A DNA stretch of 64,000 nt from Diacronema lutheri (GCA_019448385.1 JAGTXO010000002.1:186001-250000), one strand, 5' to 3'; counted from the first letter of the stretch, positions 26,561-35,095 are shown. Notes: a model not told the origin generated them from the sequence alone. A program made the numbers and translations.

Positions 26561-28046
26561 ATGGCGGGAGTTGCCCTCCGGTTCGCGGCCAGCTTTGGTG
26601 AGGAGCGGTACGCGCTCCTCGAGCTCGACGACGGGCTGCTTGAGACGATCCTCGCGGGAGGGTGCGACGCGCAGTGCGCCACGCGCGCACGCGCCTGCGT
26701 TCGCCGCGCCGCCACCGCCCGTGCCGCGCCGGGCTCGCACGCGCTGGCATCACCGGCCGTCGCGCGCGTGCGCTCGCCACCGTGCGCGCCCGCAGCGTGA
26801 CGGTCAAGGGAGAGGACGGCGATGAGGCGTGCCTGTGCACGCCAACGTGCACATACGTGATGCGCATGGCCGAGTCCTCCAACACGCAGTACCTCTTGCC
26901 TGGCACGGTCGGCGCGGATGATGTGCCGGGCGTGGTCGCCGCATCTGTGGCCACCTACTTTGAGCTGAAGCCGACGGTGCCCCGACTTGTCAAGTTGCGC
27001 AGGTTGCTCTCCAAGCGCAAGTATGATGGCTTCGACGATGCCGCCGCGCCCAACAGCGCTGCCGACTGGGGCGGCGCGCAGGACGCCAAGCGGCTAACGA
27101 CCGACGCCCTGCGCTCGGCGGTGCAGTGCTCCGACGCGCAGCTCGACGAGGCGCTCGTGGCGATGCACGCCGTCGAGCTGCAGGGTGAGTGGCGGCTGCT
27201 TGGCATCACGTACCGCCACCAGATCACCGAATACGTCCTCAAGCTCATCGAGCTGCACGGCTGGGAGCGCGAACGCGTGCGCGTGGCCGACGTGCTCGAG
27301 CAGAGCGCTGCCGACTTCCCGGACTTTGCGCCCCAGGCGGTCCGGCACTGTCTCTACGCGCTGGACACGGTGTCGCCGCCGGCCAGCACAGCGCGCGCGC
27401 TCGACGCCGAGGGATCAGTGACACTCGACGAGCGGAAGGTGGCCGTCTTCCACGGCGAGAACATGCTGCGCGAGCAGAAGCGCTGGCGGTCGGACGACTT
27501 CTTCGCTGGCTGGCGGGCCGTGGCGCCTGAGGGCGTCGAGCTCGAGCTCAGCATGCTGCGCGTGCGCGCCCGTGCGTTCGCCGGCACCTGCGCAGCCGCG
27601 CCGGCGCCCAGCGGGCAAGGCGCTGCATTTCTCCGTTGTGCCCCCCATCCCCCCCCCAACCCCCCCCCCCCCCCCCCCCCCCTTCCTCACTTGCCCGTAC
27701 CCTTTGCGCCTCGCCCGGAATGTCTCTGGATGCGCCCTGCTGCCCACACCGGCCGGGCCCGCATCAGGGCATCGCCGTGGAGGTCGACGGCGGCACTGAG
27801 CAGGGCGACAAGCAGCAGCTCAAGCACGTCCAGTGGCTGCCGCCGGACTCGTTGCCCACAGGCACCAAGCAGCGCCTCACCAGCCTCTTCAACGTCAAGC
27901 CGGTGTGGACGCTCGACGAGATGAGCGTTTACCTGGACGACGTGCTCGAGCATGAGGTCGGACGCACCGCGGAGCAGATCCTAATCCAGCACGCATGCCA
28001 GATGAAGGCGGCGAATGGCGAGACCGTCTTTCAGCAGCGTGTGTGA
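26561..28046 (+). CDS. DSCC1: sister chromatid cohesion protein DCC1
   Basis: Exons 26561-26661, 26796-27561 and 27768-28046 give 381 residues, matching DCC1 (about 390). Exon 1 encodes FGEERYALLELDDGLLETI; exon 2 encodes CLCTPTCTYVMRMAESSNTQYLL, YFELKPTVPRLVKLRRLL and the winged-helix region; exon 3 encodes LTSLFNVKPVWTLDEMSVYLDDVL and ends QQRV. DCC1 joins CTF8 and CTF18 in the alternative RFC clamp loader that supports cohesion and replication. SCC3 of cohesin itself lies about 15 kb away in this window, probably by chance. The second intron contains a broken C tract ending in a 23-nt run. Confidence 0.9.
27641..27682. repeat. intronic C tract, longest run 23 nt
   Basis: C6-AT-C9-AA-C23 on the + (sense) strand within DCC1 intron 2, about 85 nt before the acceptor. 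It may serve as an extreme pyrimidine tract. Confidence 0.9.
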
Positions 28047-28465
28047 CTCGTCTCCGCGCGCCGCCCGCGCGCATGCGCTATGTAAGTACTAACGACGCTT
28101 CCGACGGGTCAACAGATGGGGTCAGGAAGTGCGGGGTCAGGAAGTGCGCAGCGAGGCGCCAGGCGGAGCAGGCCCAAAGGCCCACACGCGCCTAGCCACC
28201 GCGCGCCGCCGCCCGCGCGCCGCCGCACCGGTGGCCGCCGTCAACCACACCACCGGCCGACGCGCACGCGCACGCCGAGGCCCGAAGATCGTCGGCGACG
28301 ACCGCCACCCCCGAGCCGCCGCCTGCCACGTCGCCAAGCCGCCCGCCGCCGCTGCAGAGCGCGACGCCCGCCGCCAGCGAGCCGCCGCCCTCCCCGCCGC
28401 GTCACGGCCCCCTGTCGCCGCCGCGAAGCGCACCGCCACCCGCCGCCAGCGTGGCAAGCGCCGCG

Positions 28466-28831
28466 ATGCTGGCCGCGTGGCCGCGCACGCGCGCCCCGCC
28501 GCCCCCAAACCCACCGACCGGGGCGAAAAGTACGTTGTTCGCGGTGCCGGCGCAGTCGATGGGCAGGGGCGGCGGGGCGCGCGGAGCGCGGCCATCAGAG
28601 CGCGAGGGCGCAGCCGTCGCAAGCGAATGTTTCGTCGTAGAAAAGGCCACGCCGCCGTCGCTCGTGCGGCCGTGCGCGCGCGCCCCGCCACCCCCAAACC
28701 CACCGACCGGGGCGAAAAGTACGTTGTTCGCGGTGCCGGCGCAGTCGATGGGCAGGGGCGGCGGGGCGCCCCGGTATACCCGGGACGACGCCGTCAACAA
28801 AATGAATCCACCGCGGCTCGGCAGTAGATGA
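28466..28831 (+). CDS. doubtful Pro-rich ORF with internal duplication
   Basis: A frame open from 28196 to the stop at 28831, with its first ATG at 28466. It encodes Pro/Ser/Ala-rich sequence holding two copies of APPPPNPPTGAKSTLF...MGRGGG. No family recognised. Its last 38 nt overlap the end of the convergent phosphatidylglycerophosphate synthase gene, and other frames here are open too because of GC content. If real, an upstream exon supplies the true start. Confidence 0.25.
   Translation: MLAAWPRTRAPPPPNPPTGAKSTLFAVPAQSMGRGGGARGARPSEREGAAVASECFVVEKATPPSLVRPCARAPPPPNPPTGAKSTLFAVPAQSMGRGGGAPRYTRDDAVNKMNPPRLGSR
28485..28769. repeat. 95-bp direct repeat, 189-bp period
   Basis: About 28485-28580 and 28674-28769 are nearly identical (core GACCGGGGCGAAAAGTACGT), separated by about 93 bp of unrelated sequence. 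Confidence 0.85.
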
Positions 28832-29567
28832 CCATGGACATGGACGCAAGGACAGTCGAGACGCCGAGCAGTGCGGTGGCGGCTGTGTGCAGCCCATCGG
28901 CCCACGCTGCTGCGGCGGGTACCGCGGGCAGCGAGAAGAAGAGCCAGATGGACGCAAGCTGGGTGGCCGTCTTCCACTTGCCCAGGGTGCCCACCTGCAC
29001 GTCGTCCCGTCTGCCGCACTGCGCCATCCACTCGCGGAGCGCCGAGACCGCAATCTCCCTCGACACCGCGATGATCGCGCACGCGGTCACAAGCGTCGAG
29101 CCGCTGGTGGAGGCGAGGAGCACGAGACACGAGCAGACGAGCAGCTTGTCCGTCACCGGGTCGAGAAAAGCGCCGAAGCGCGACGTGACGCCAAGCTTGC
29201 GCGCAAGCAGGCCGTCGAAGAGGTCGGTGAGCATCGCGACGCCAAACAGCGACGAACACCACACCGCGCGCTGCGGGAGCGGCGAGAGCCACAGGGCGCA
29301 CACGATCGGCATGAAGGCGACGCGCGAGAGCGACAGCGCGTTCGGCACGTGCCTGAGCCATCCGACCGCCGGCTGCCCGTCGGTCAAGCCGCCCATCAGC
29401 GCGTCGGGACGCGAGGGGCCCCAGCGCCGCACGGCTGCGCGCGGCGCAGGCACAACGCGCGTGTGACTGTGCGTGACGCTCAGCCGCACCGCGCGCGCAG
29501 CGGAGAAGGCGTGCGCCGCCAAAGGCGCGCACACCGCCGCGAGGAGGGCCGCGCCTCGCGCGCCCAT
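28794..29567 (-). CDS. PGPS: phosphatidylglycerophosphate synthase (CDP-alcohol phosphatidyltransferase)
   Basis: 257 residues in one exon. The signal peptide ends LAAHAFSAARA, again with phenylalanine at the predicted cleavage site, so a plastid location is likely; thylakoids need phosphatidylglycerol. The CDP-alcohol phosphotransferase signature DG(x)2AR(x)8G(x)3D(x)3D is complete (DGLLARKLG...FGAFLDPVTD), preceded by PNALSLSRV and followed by several membrane spans and an SREIAVSALREW block typical of PgsA. It transfers CDP-diacylglycerol's phosphatidyl group to glycerol-3-phosphate. Divergent from the WSS1-like gene, with 44 bp between start codons. Confidence 0.9.
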   Translation of the reverse strand: MGARGAALLAAVCAPLAAHAFSAARAVRLSVTHSHTRVVPAPRAAVRRWGPSRPDALMGGLTDGQPAVGWLRHVPNALSLSRVAFMPIVCALWLSPLPQRAVWCSSLFGVAMLTDLFDGLLARKLGVTSRFGAFLDPVTDKLLVCSCLVLLASTSGSTLVTACAIIAVSREIAVSALREWMAQCGRRDDVQVGTLGKWKTATQLASIWLFFSLPAVPAAAAWADGLHTAATALLGVSTVLASMSMVIYCRAAVDSFC

Positions 29568-29611
29568 GCTGGTCGGCGCTCCGCTGGGCGGGAAGGCGGA
29601 AAGTGGCGAGG

Positions 29612-30958
29612 ATGGCCAACTCCTCTTCGTACGCGTCGGCGGCGTACGACAAGGTGTGGGAGATCACGGCGGTGAAGAAGCTGCGCGAGAGCGACAAGGC
29701 AGCCGCACTCCTCGGCGCGCTCAACAGGCACATCGAGCCGCTGCTCAAGGCGCGCGGCTGGCGCGTGAAGAAGCTGTACGAGATGTGCTGCTGCACGGCG
29801 GGCGGCAAGAACCTCAGCGTCGGTGGCTTCTGCTGCCCCGCGGGCGACAAGCGGACGTCGCTGCGCATCGCGATTCGGCTGCGCGTGCCGCACACGCACG
29901 GCTTCTACTCCTTCGACCGCATGATGCGCGTCCTCATCCACGAGGTGACGCACATTGTGCACGGCAACCACTCGGCCCAATTTTACGGGCTCATGGACGA
30001 GCTGGGCGCGCAGTACGCGCAGCTGAAGGCCAAGGGGATGGTGCTCGATGCCAACGGCTTCCCGACGATTGGTGGCCAGTCCGCGGACGCGTCGCGCCAC
30101 AACCCGCGGAGCGTGGGTGACGGCAAGGCGCAGGCTGCGCGCGCCGCTGAGGCGCGGCTTCGCACAGCCGCGCTGCAGGGTGGCGGCCGCCTCGGCAGTG
30201 GGAGCGGTGATGCGGGAGACGGCGCCGGCGGCTGGCGTGGCATGCGCCCGCGCGACGCCGCGGCACACGCGGCTCTCGCGCGCGCGCGCCAAGCCGACCG
30301 CGAAGTGGGTCTGGGCGACGCAGAGCTTGATGCGGCGGCCGATGCTGCGAGCCACGCTGAGCCCGTCGAGAGCGCGCAGCCAGTGCAGAGCGCCGTCGAG
30401 AGCGCGCAGACGCTGCAGCAGCGGCGGCGGCTGCAGCAGCGGCGGCAGCAACAGCAGCAGCAGGACAGCAACGGCGTGATCGACCTAGACGGCGCAGATG
30501 ACGGTACCGCGCCGCACGACGCCACGCGTCGGCCAAACGCCAGGCGGAGCACGTCGCGCGAGCCGGCGAGCGGCGATGCGGGCCCGCACGGCCGCGCTCA
30601 GAAGCGCGTGCGCGCCTCTGAGCTGCAGCCGTGCATAATCGCCACGCCGTGGGGCGAGCGATCACCACAGCTGCGCCAGATGGCCGCGCCCACGGCCGTG
30701 ATTGACCTCACAACGCCACCGTCGCTACCCTCATCACCCTTGCGAGCGCTCGCGCAGCCAGCCAGCGGCGAGGGGGGCACGCTCGAGGCACCCGACGCGC
30801 AGAGGCGCACCGCCCTCACGTGGGGCAAGCGTGGCGACAATGTGTGGCAACCGCTCTGCCCCGTCTGTGGGCCAGCGTGCGACGTGCGCAACCACGATGG
30901 CGAAGAGACGCCTGCGCAGGACGAGGACGAGGGCGGCTTGGCCTCATTGTCAGGCTGA
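29612..30958 (+). CDS. WSS1-like WLM-domain metalloprotease with SUMO-binding motifs
   Basis: 448 residues from the ATG at 29612. The WLM domain (about residues 1-150) has the zinc-protease signature HEVTH (H110, E111, H114) with a third ligand in the following GNHSAQF, as in yeast Wss1 and SPRTN-type proteases that digest DNA-protein crosslinks. The rest is disordered and rich in Ala, Arg and Gln (a QQQQQQ run). It holds two textbook SUMO-interacting motifs, GVIDLDGADD and AVIDLTTPP, and a short C-terminal CPVCGPACD group that may bind one zinc. Nuclear crosslink repair guided by SUMO is the likely role. The N-terminal boundary is secure because the domain starts almost at the ATG. Confidence 0.88.
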   Translation: MANSSSYASAAYDKVWEITAVKKLRESDKAAALLGALNRHIEPLLKARGWRVKKLYEMCCCTAGGKNLSVGGFCCPAGDKRTSLRIAIRLRVPHTHGFYSFDRMMRVLIHEVTHIVHGNHSAQFYGLMDELGAQYAQLKAKGMVLDANGFPTIGGQSADASRHNPRSVGDGKAQAARAAEARLRTAALQGGGRLGSGSGDAGDGAGGWRGMRPRDAAAHAALARARQADREVGLGDAELDAAADAASHAEPVESAQPVQSAVESAQTLQQRRRLQQRRQQQQQQDSNGVIDLDGADDGTAPHDATRRPNARRSTSREPASGDAGPHGRAQKRVRASELQPCIIATPWGERSPQLRQMAAPTAVIDLTTPPSLPSSPLRALAQPASGEGGTLEAPDAQRRTALTWGKRGDNVWQPLCPVCGPACDVRNHDGEETPAQDEDEGGLASLSG

Positions 30959-31064
30959 GGTCAGAAATCAACATCGGATCTCAAAATTGCAAAATGGCAG
31001 CACGCAGAGCGGAGTGCGTGTGCAATCAGGGCAGCGTGATGAAAAAACCCACCTCCCCACAGCC

Positions 31065-31960
31065 GCCGTGGCCGTTCGTCCGGGACAGCCGAGCGCCGGC
31101 GCCGTTACGCGGACGCAGCGACGCTCGATGCCGAGGGTGGCGCACACTCCTTCGTCTTGCGCGCGACGACGACGTAGCGCGTGGACGCGCACGTGTCCGC
31201 CTCGCGCGCGATTGGCTGCAGCGAGACGGCGTCGAAGAGCGCGACGTCATCGCCGAACGCACGCTCGAACATCTGACGCACGCGTAGCATCGCCGGCAGG
31301 TGGCGCTTGTGCGTGCCCGCGTCGTTGAGGACGACGCGCTCGGCGCGAAAGTCCAAGTTGACGATGGACGACTGCTGGTACATCTTGCCGCCCTCCTCGA
31401 CAAGGCGCGGCGTCCGCAGCGAGACGATGCGCTTGTCCGCGCCGTACATCACGTTCGGGTACCACCGGATGTGGTCGGGCGTGATGAAGTCGCCGAAGAA
31501 GTAGCCGCCCACCTTGAGCACCGACGCGGCGCGCTCGATCGCCTCGCCCATCCGCTCTGCCGGCAGGTAGTGGAACACGTTGAGCCCGGCGAACGCGACG
31601 TCGTGCTCGCCGTACAGCTCCGGGCGCATCTCGAGGCAGTCGCCCACCCGCGCGTGCAGCCCGCGCTTCTGCGCCTCCGCCACCTGCGCCGCCGAGAAGT
31701 CGAAGCCGAGCAGGTTGTCGCGCCGCACGCCGTGCGCCTTGATCATGTGCTCCTCGACGAGCCCGGTGCCGCACCCGATGGAGAGCAGCTTGGTGTTCGC
31801 GGGGTCGCGCACGTGCTTGTCGAAGAAGTCGGCGATGAAGCGCGTCATGAAGTTCTCAAGGCATGGCAGGCCGATCAGCTCGTCGTACATCTGCGCGTAC
31901 TCGGAAAACGAGTCAGCCCTCTGGTTGGTCGCCGCCTTGGTCTCCGCGTCGAATGCGGCC
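31065..31960. repeat. near-identical segment, copy 1 (pairs with 32919-33814)
   Basis: About 896 bp nearly identical to 32919-33814 at an offset of 1,854 bp, with few substitutions. It covers the C-terminal part of both methyltransferase genes plus about 40 bp of 3' flank. Identity stops abruptly at both ends. Confidence 0.93.
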
Positions 31961-32283
31961 CAATTGCACGCAGCGGCATGCAGCGCCGCCCACCACTTAG
32001 AGTCTCCGTGGTGGTCGCTTGCACTGGTGTTGGCGCGTAGCTCGTCGAGCAGAGGCGCGTGCCATGCACGCGAGCGGAACAGCGCGTCGAGCAAAGCGCG
32101 CTCGTCCTCGCCCTCGATTGGCGCCCCGACAGCAGCCGCACGCTTCACGCGTTCAACCGCGCGTACGCAATCGCGCACGAGCGTCGCAAAGGTGCGCTCG
32201 GGGCCAAGAGCTTTGCCGCGAGCTGCGTGCGCCAGGTCTGCGAACGATGCGCTTAGTGCGCGTGCGAACCGGACGCCATTCAT
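31105..32283 (-). CDS. SAM-dependent methyltransferase, truncated paralogue of the dioxygenase fusion
   Basis: 392 residues from the ATG at 32283. The C-terminal 285 residues are almost identical to those of the gene at 32959-34890. They hold a class I methyltransferase: LLSIGCGTGLVEEHM (motif I), LLGFDFSAAQV, VAFAGLNVFHYLP, and ASVLKVGGYFFGDF. Residues 1-105 still align with the partner's linker but have drifted (for example RTFATLVRDCVRAVERVKRAA against LADFATTVRDRMFTTKRVQRA). The cupin dioxygenase is missing. Just upstream in frame, CPSLLKRTAC resembles the partner's VPRAHRINIV, so the gene looks like a 5'-truncated copy of the fusion. The frame stays open to 32883, but with no recognisable domain. 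It may be a free methyltransferase or a decaying duplicate. Confidence 0.75.
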   Translation of the reverse strand: MNGVRFARALSASFADLAHAARGKALGPERTFATLVRDCVRAVERVKRAAAVGAPIEGEDERALLDALFRSRAWHAPLLDELRANTSASDHHGDSKWWAALHAAACNWAAFDAETKAATNQRADSFSEYAQMYDELIGLPCLENFMTRFIADFFDKHVRDPANTKLLSIGCGTGLVEEHMIKAHGVRRDNLLGFDFSAAQVAEAQKRGLHARVGDCLEMRPELYGEHDVAFAGLNVFHYLPAERMGEAIERAASVLKVGGYFFGDFITPDHIRWYPNVMYGADKRIVSLRTPRLVEEGGKMYQQSSIVNLDFRAERVVLNDAGTHKRHLPAMLRVRQMFERAFGDDVALFDAVSLQPIAREADTCASTRYVVVARKTKECAPPSASSVAASA

Positions 32284-32918
32284 GCACGCAGTGCGCTTCA
32301 GAAGGGACGGACACTGAACTCGGAATAGAACAAGACGCTTCCGGGCGTCAGCACTCAGCAGGCGTGCACGCAGCACGGGGCTGACGCCGAACGTAGCGAG
32401 CGCGAGAGTGCACGCAGCGTCGGTATAGGGAGGAGGAAAGAGTGGCGTCGGCGGGCTGCCGAATACAGTACGTAGTGCCTGCAGAGAGCAGTGTTCAGAT
32501 GCAGACGGAGTGAACCTACACACTGGACAGCACGGAGAGCGAGTGCGTGTACAAGCAGGGCGGCGTGATGAACAACAGCCAAGCGGGTCAAAACCGGCGT
32601 CGGGGTCGGGAGCGGCCGGAATGCATCCGCCAATGCCGAGGGTGGGGCTTGTTTGGTTGTGCGGAGAGGGATCGTGGACATGGGGTCGGTCACTTGGACA
32701 TGCGCTTGGACAAAATAGGCAAGGCGCGCGGCGCCGCCAGCGATGGACCGCCGCGCGGCACAGCACGCAATTGGCAACACCGCACTGTGCGCGAGGGGGC
32801 CGGCACGCGGCGCGCGGCGGGTAATCGTAAGGACGGCACGCGTCGCGCCGCGCCTGCTTGTGAAGCGCGTGCACTGGAGGCATTGAAATTGCGCAAGCAG
32901 CTCGAGAGGCGCGGCCCA
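32284..32918. other. region between the two methyltransferase paralogues
   Basis: Holds the 5' flank of the truncated copy and the 3' flank of the fusion gene. 32528-32572 closely matches 30998-31043 in the 3' flank of the truncated copy, so the duplication once included more 3' sequence. In the fusion's flank about 345 extra nt separate this block from the near-identical segment. No gene supported; the long minus-strand frame here is Cys/Pro/Arg-rich and unconvincing. Confidence 0.5.
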
Positions 32919-33814
32919 GCCGTGGCCGTTCGTCCGGGACAGCCGAGCGCCGGCGCCGTTACGCGGACGCAGCGACGCTCGATGCCGAGGGTGGCGCACA
33001 CTCCTTCGTCTTGCGCGCGACGACGACGTAGCGCGTGGACGCGCATGTGTCCGCCTCGCGCGCGATTGGCTGCAGCGAGACGGCGTCGAAGAGCGCGACG
33101 TCATCGCCGAACGCGCGCTCGAACATCTGGCGCACGCGTAGCATCGCCGGCAGGTGGCGCTTGTGCGTGCCCGCGTCGTTGAGGACGACGCGCTCGGCGC
33201 GAAAGTCCAAGTTGACGATGGACGACTGCTGGTACATCTTGCCGCCCTCCTCGACAAGGCGCGGCGTGCGCAGTGAGACGATGCGCTTGTCCGCGCCGTA
33301 CATCACGTTCGGGTACCACCGGATGTGGTCGGGCGTGATGAAGTCGCCGAAGAAGTAGCCGCCCACCTTGAGCACCGACGCGGCGCGCTCGATCGCCTCG
33401 CCCATCCGCTCTGCCGGCAGGTAGTGGAACACGTTGAGCCCGGCGAACGCGACGTCGTGCTCGCCGTACAGCTCCGGGCGCATCTCGAGGCAGTCGCCCA
33501 CCCGCGCGTGCAGCCCGCGCTTCTGCGCCTCCGCCACCTGCGCCGCCGAGAAGTCGAAGCCGAGCAGGTTGTCGCGCCGCACGCCGTGCGCCTTGATCAT
33601 GTGCTCCTCGACGAGCCCGGTGCCGCACCCGATGGAGAGCAGCTTGGTGTTCGCGGGGTCGCGCACGTGCTTGTCGAAGAAGTCGGCGATGAAGCGCGCC
33701 ATGAAGTTCGCAAGGCACGGCAGGCCGATCAGCTCGTCGTACATCTGCGCGTAATCGGCAAACGAGTCGGCCCTCTGGTTGGTCGCCGCCTTGGTCTCCA
33801 CGTCGAACGCGGCC
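32919..33814. repeat. near-identical segment, copy 2 (pairs with 31065-31960)
   Basis: Partner of copy 1. It ends within the coding region (protein still homologous but diverged beyond) and 40 bp past the stop on the 3' side, which suggests gene conversion more than a simple duplication of the whole gene. Confidence 0.93.
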
Positions 33815-34890
33815 CACCGGCGGGCGGTCGCGTGGAGCGCATCCCACCAGGTGGAGTCGGCGTGGTGGTCGGTTGCGGTCACGTGCTGCGCAAGCTCGTC
33901 GAGCAAGTGCGCGTGTGAGAGGCGGGCCGAGAAGAGGTCAGCGAGAAGCGCGCTCGCGCTTTCGCCCTCAATCATCGCGCCGGCCGCGTTGGCACGCTGT
34001 ACTCGCTTTGTGGTAAACATGCGATCACGGACGGTGGTGGCAAAGTCAGCGAGAAGGCCGGGCGTGCTCGAGCGCACCTCGCGCGACGGCCCGGCGAGGA
34101 AGGCGCCGCCATTCACGATGTTGATGCGGTGCGCGCGCGGCACAAAGATGCGTGTGTCATCGGTCACGCCGCGCTCGGCGACCCAGCGTGGGCGCGCGTA
34201 CACGTGCAAACTCATATAGCGGCCGTTGTCGCCGTTGGCCATCTGGTGGATGAGCCCGTGCTCTACAGCAATGCTATCGCCAGCGCGCAGCGCCTCCGCC
34301 GTAAGCATTTTAAGCGTGACCCCATCCGTCGCGTACGTCGTGTGCTCAAAGTTGCCAAAGACCTTGACGCACCCGTGGTACATATCCGTCCCGTGGTCGT
34401 GGATCGCGGAAACGTCGCCCGGCACCCACGACATGGCCATCGCTTCGAAGGTGCCGTCCTCGTATATCATCTGTTCCCCACCAACCCACGCGCATTCGAG
34501 CGGCGCGCGCATGGTCAATAGCGCTGCGCGTGAGGCCGTGCGCAGCCGAGCGCGCGCAAGGCCGCGCACGGCGGTCAAGGGCGCCGCGCGCGAGACACGA
34601 CGCGGTGAGGCGCGTGCGCCGCGGTCAGGACGCACCTTGCGCCCATAGCTGTCTTCGGCCGGATGGTCGAAATCGGCCCACGGCTCGAGGTCGACGGCGC
34701 GCACGCCGGCCCTCTCGATGGCTGCGACCATCTTCGCCGACGTCAAATTGGCCTCCGCGCGGATGTACTCGATGAGGTGAACGAGCGCGGCGGGGCACGG
34801 TTCGTTTGCCGGCGTCCGCGGCGGCTGCCACACCGCGTGCGCCCCACTCGTCAGGGAAACGAGGACCTGCAGGAGGCAGCGCGCGCGCAT
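32959..34890 (-). CDS. cysteine dioxygenase-like cupin fused to SAM methyltransferase
   Basis: Exons 34890-34636 and 34470-32959 (minus strand) give 588 residues. Residues 1-19 are a signal peptide or leader. Residues about 25-240 match thiol dioxygenases of the CDO type: YGRKMIYEDGTFE (formed by splicing a 165-nt intron), WVPGDVSAIHDHG with iron ligands H109 and H111, a third histidine H160 in GLIHQM, and the closing SLHVYARP with the family tyrosine. Where animal CDO has the crosslinked Cys93, a Tyr (Y116) seems to lie. Residues about 290-588 are a class I methyltransferase (motif I SIGCGTG at about 363). Known CDOs turn cysteine into cysteine sulfinate, so a combined sulfur oxidation and methylation is inferred. 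I know of no named enzyme with this architecture. The truncated paralogue lies just downstream and an SLC1 transporter is divergent. Confidence 0.82.
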   Translation of the reverse strand: MRARCLLQVLVSLTSGAHAVWQPPRTPANEPCPAALVHLIEYIRAEANLTSAKMVAAIERAGVRAVDLEPWADFDHPAEDSYGRKVRPDRGARASPRRVSRAAPLTAVRGLARARLRTASRAALLTMRAPLECAWVGGEQMIYEDGTFEAMAMSWVPGDVSAIHDHGTDMYHGCVKVFGNFEHTTYATDGVTLKMLTAEALRAGDSIAVEHGLIHQMANGDNGRYMSLHVYARPRWVAERGVTDDTRIFVPRAHRINIVNGGAFLAGPSREVRSSTPGLLADFATTVRDRMFTTKRVQRANAAGAMIEGESASALLADLFSARLSHAHLLDELAQHVTATDHHADSTWWDALHATARRWAAFDVETKAATNQRADSFADYAQMYDELIGLPCLANFMARFIADFFDKHVRDPANTKLLSIGCGTGLVEEHMIKAHGVRRDNLLGFDFSAAQVAEAQKRGLHARVGDCLEMRPELYGEHDVAFAGLNVFHYLPAERMGEAIERAASVLKVGGYFFGDFITPDHIRWYPNVMYGADKRIVSLRTPRLVEEGGKMYQQSSIVNLDFRAERVVLNDAGTHKRHLPAMLRVRQMFERAFGDDVALFDAVSLQPIAREADTCASTRYVVVARKTKECAPPSASSVAASA

Positions 34891-35095
34891 TTGCGGGGCG
34901 GGGCGAACGTGCCAGGGCCGGGCTCGCGAGATGCGCGAGCGCTCACGATTCGATTGGCCTGCGATGCCGCTCTATATCTCAGCATTACAGCCCGTGGACA
35001 AAACAGATACGTTCGCAACATCATCAACGCTCTCTTTCCTTCGTTCTTCACTAGCAGCCATACCCCCCCCTCCTCCTCCCATAAGCATAAGCAAG
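34891..35095. promoter_or_regulatory. 205-bp divergent promoter region, dioxygenase fusion / SLC1
   Basis: Shared 5' region of two divergent genes. It is less GC-rich toward the transporter (CTATATCTCAGCATTACAG at 34973 and AACATCATCAACGCTCTC), with a C-rich run at about 35062-35068. The CTATATCT element 115 bp before the SLC1 ATG is a TATA-like candidate. Confidence 0.4.

Noticed and set aside
32284-32883. In-frame N-terminal extension of the truncated methyltransferase
   Set aside because: Open frame but Cys/Pro/Arg-rich, not similar to the partner's cupin domain except for a few residues next to the chosen start.
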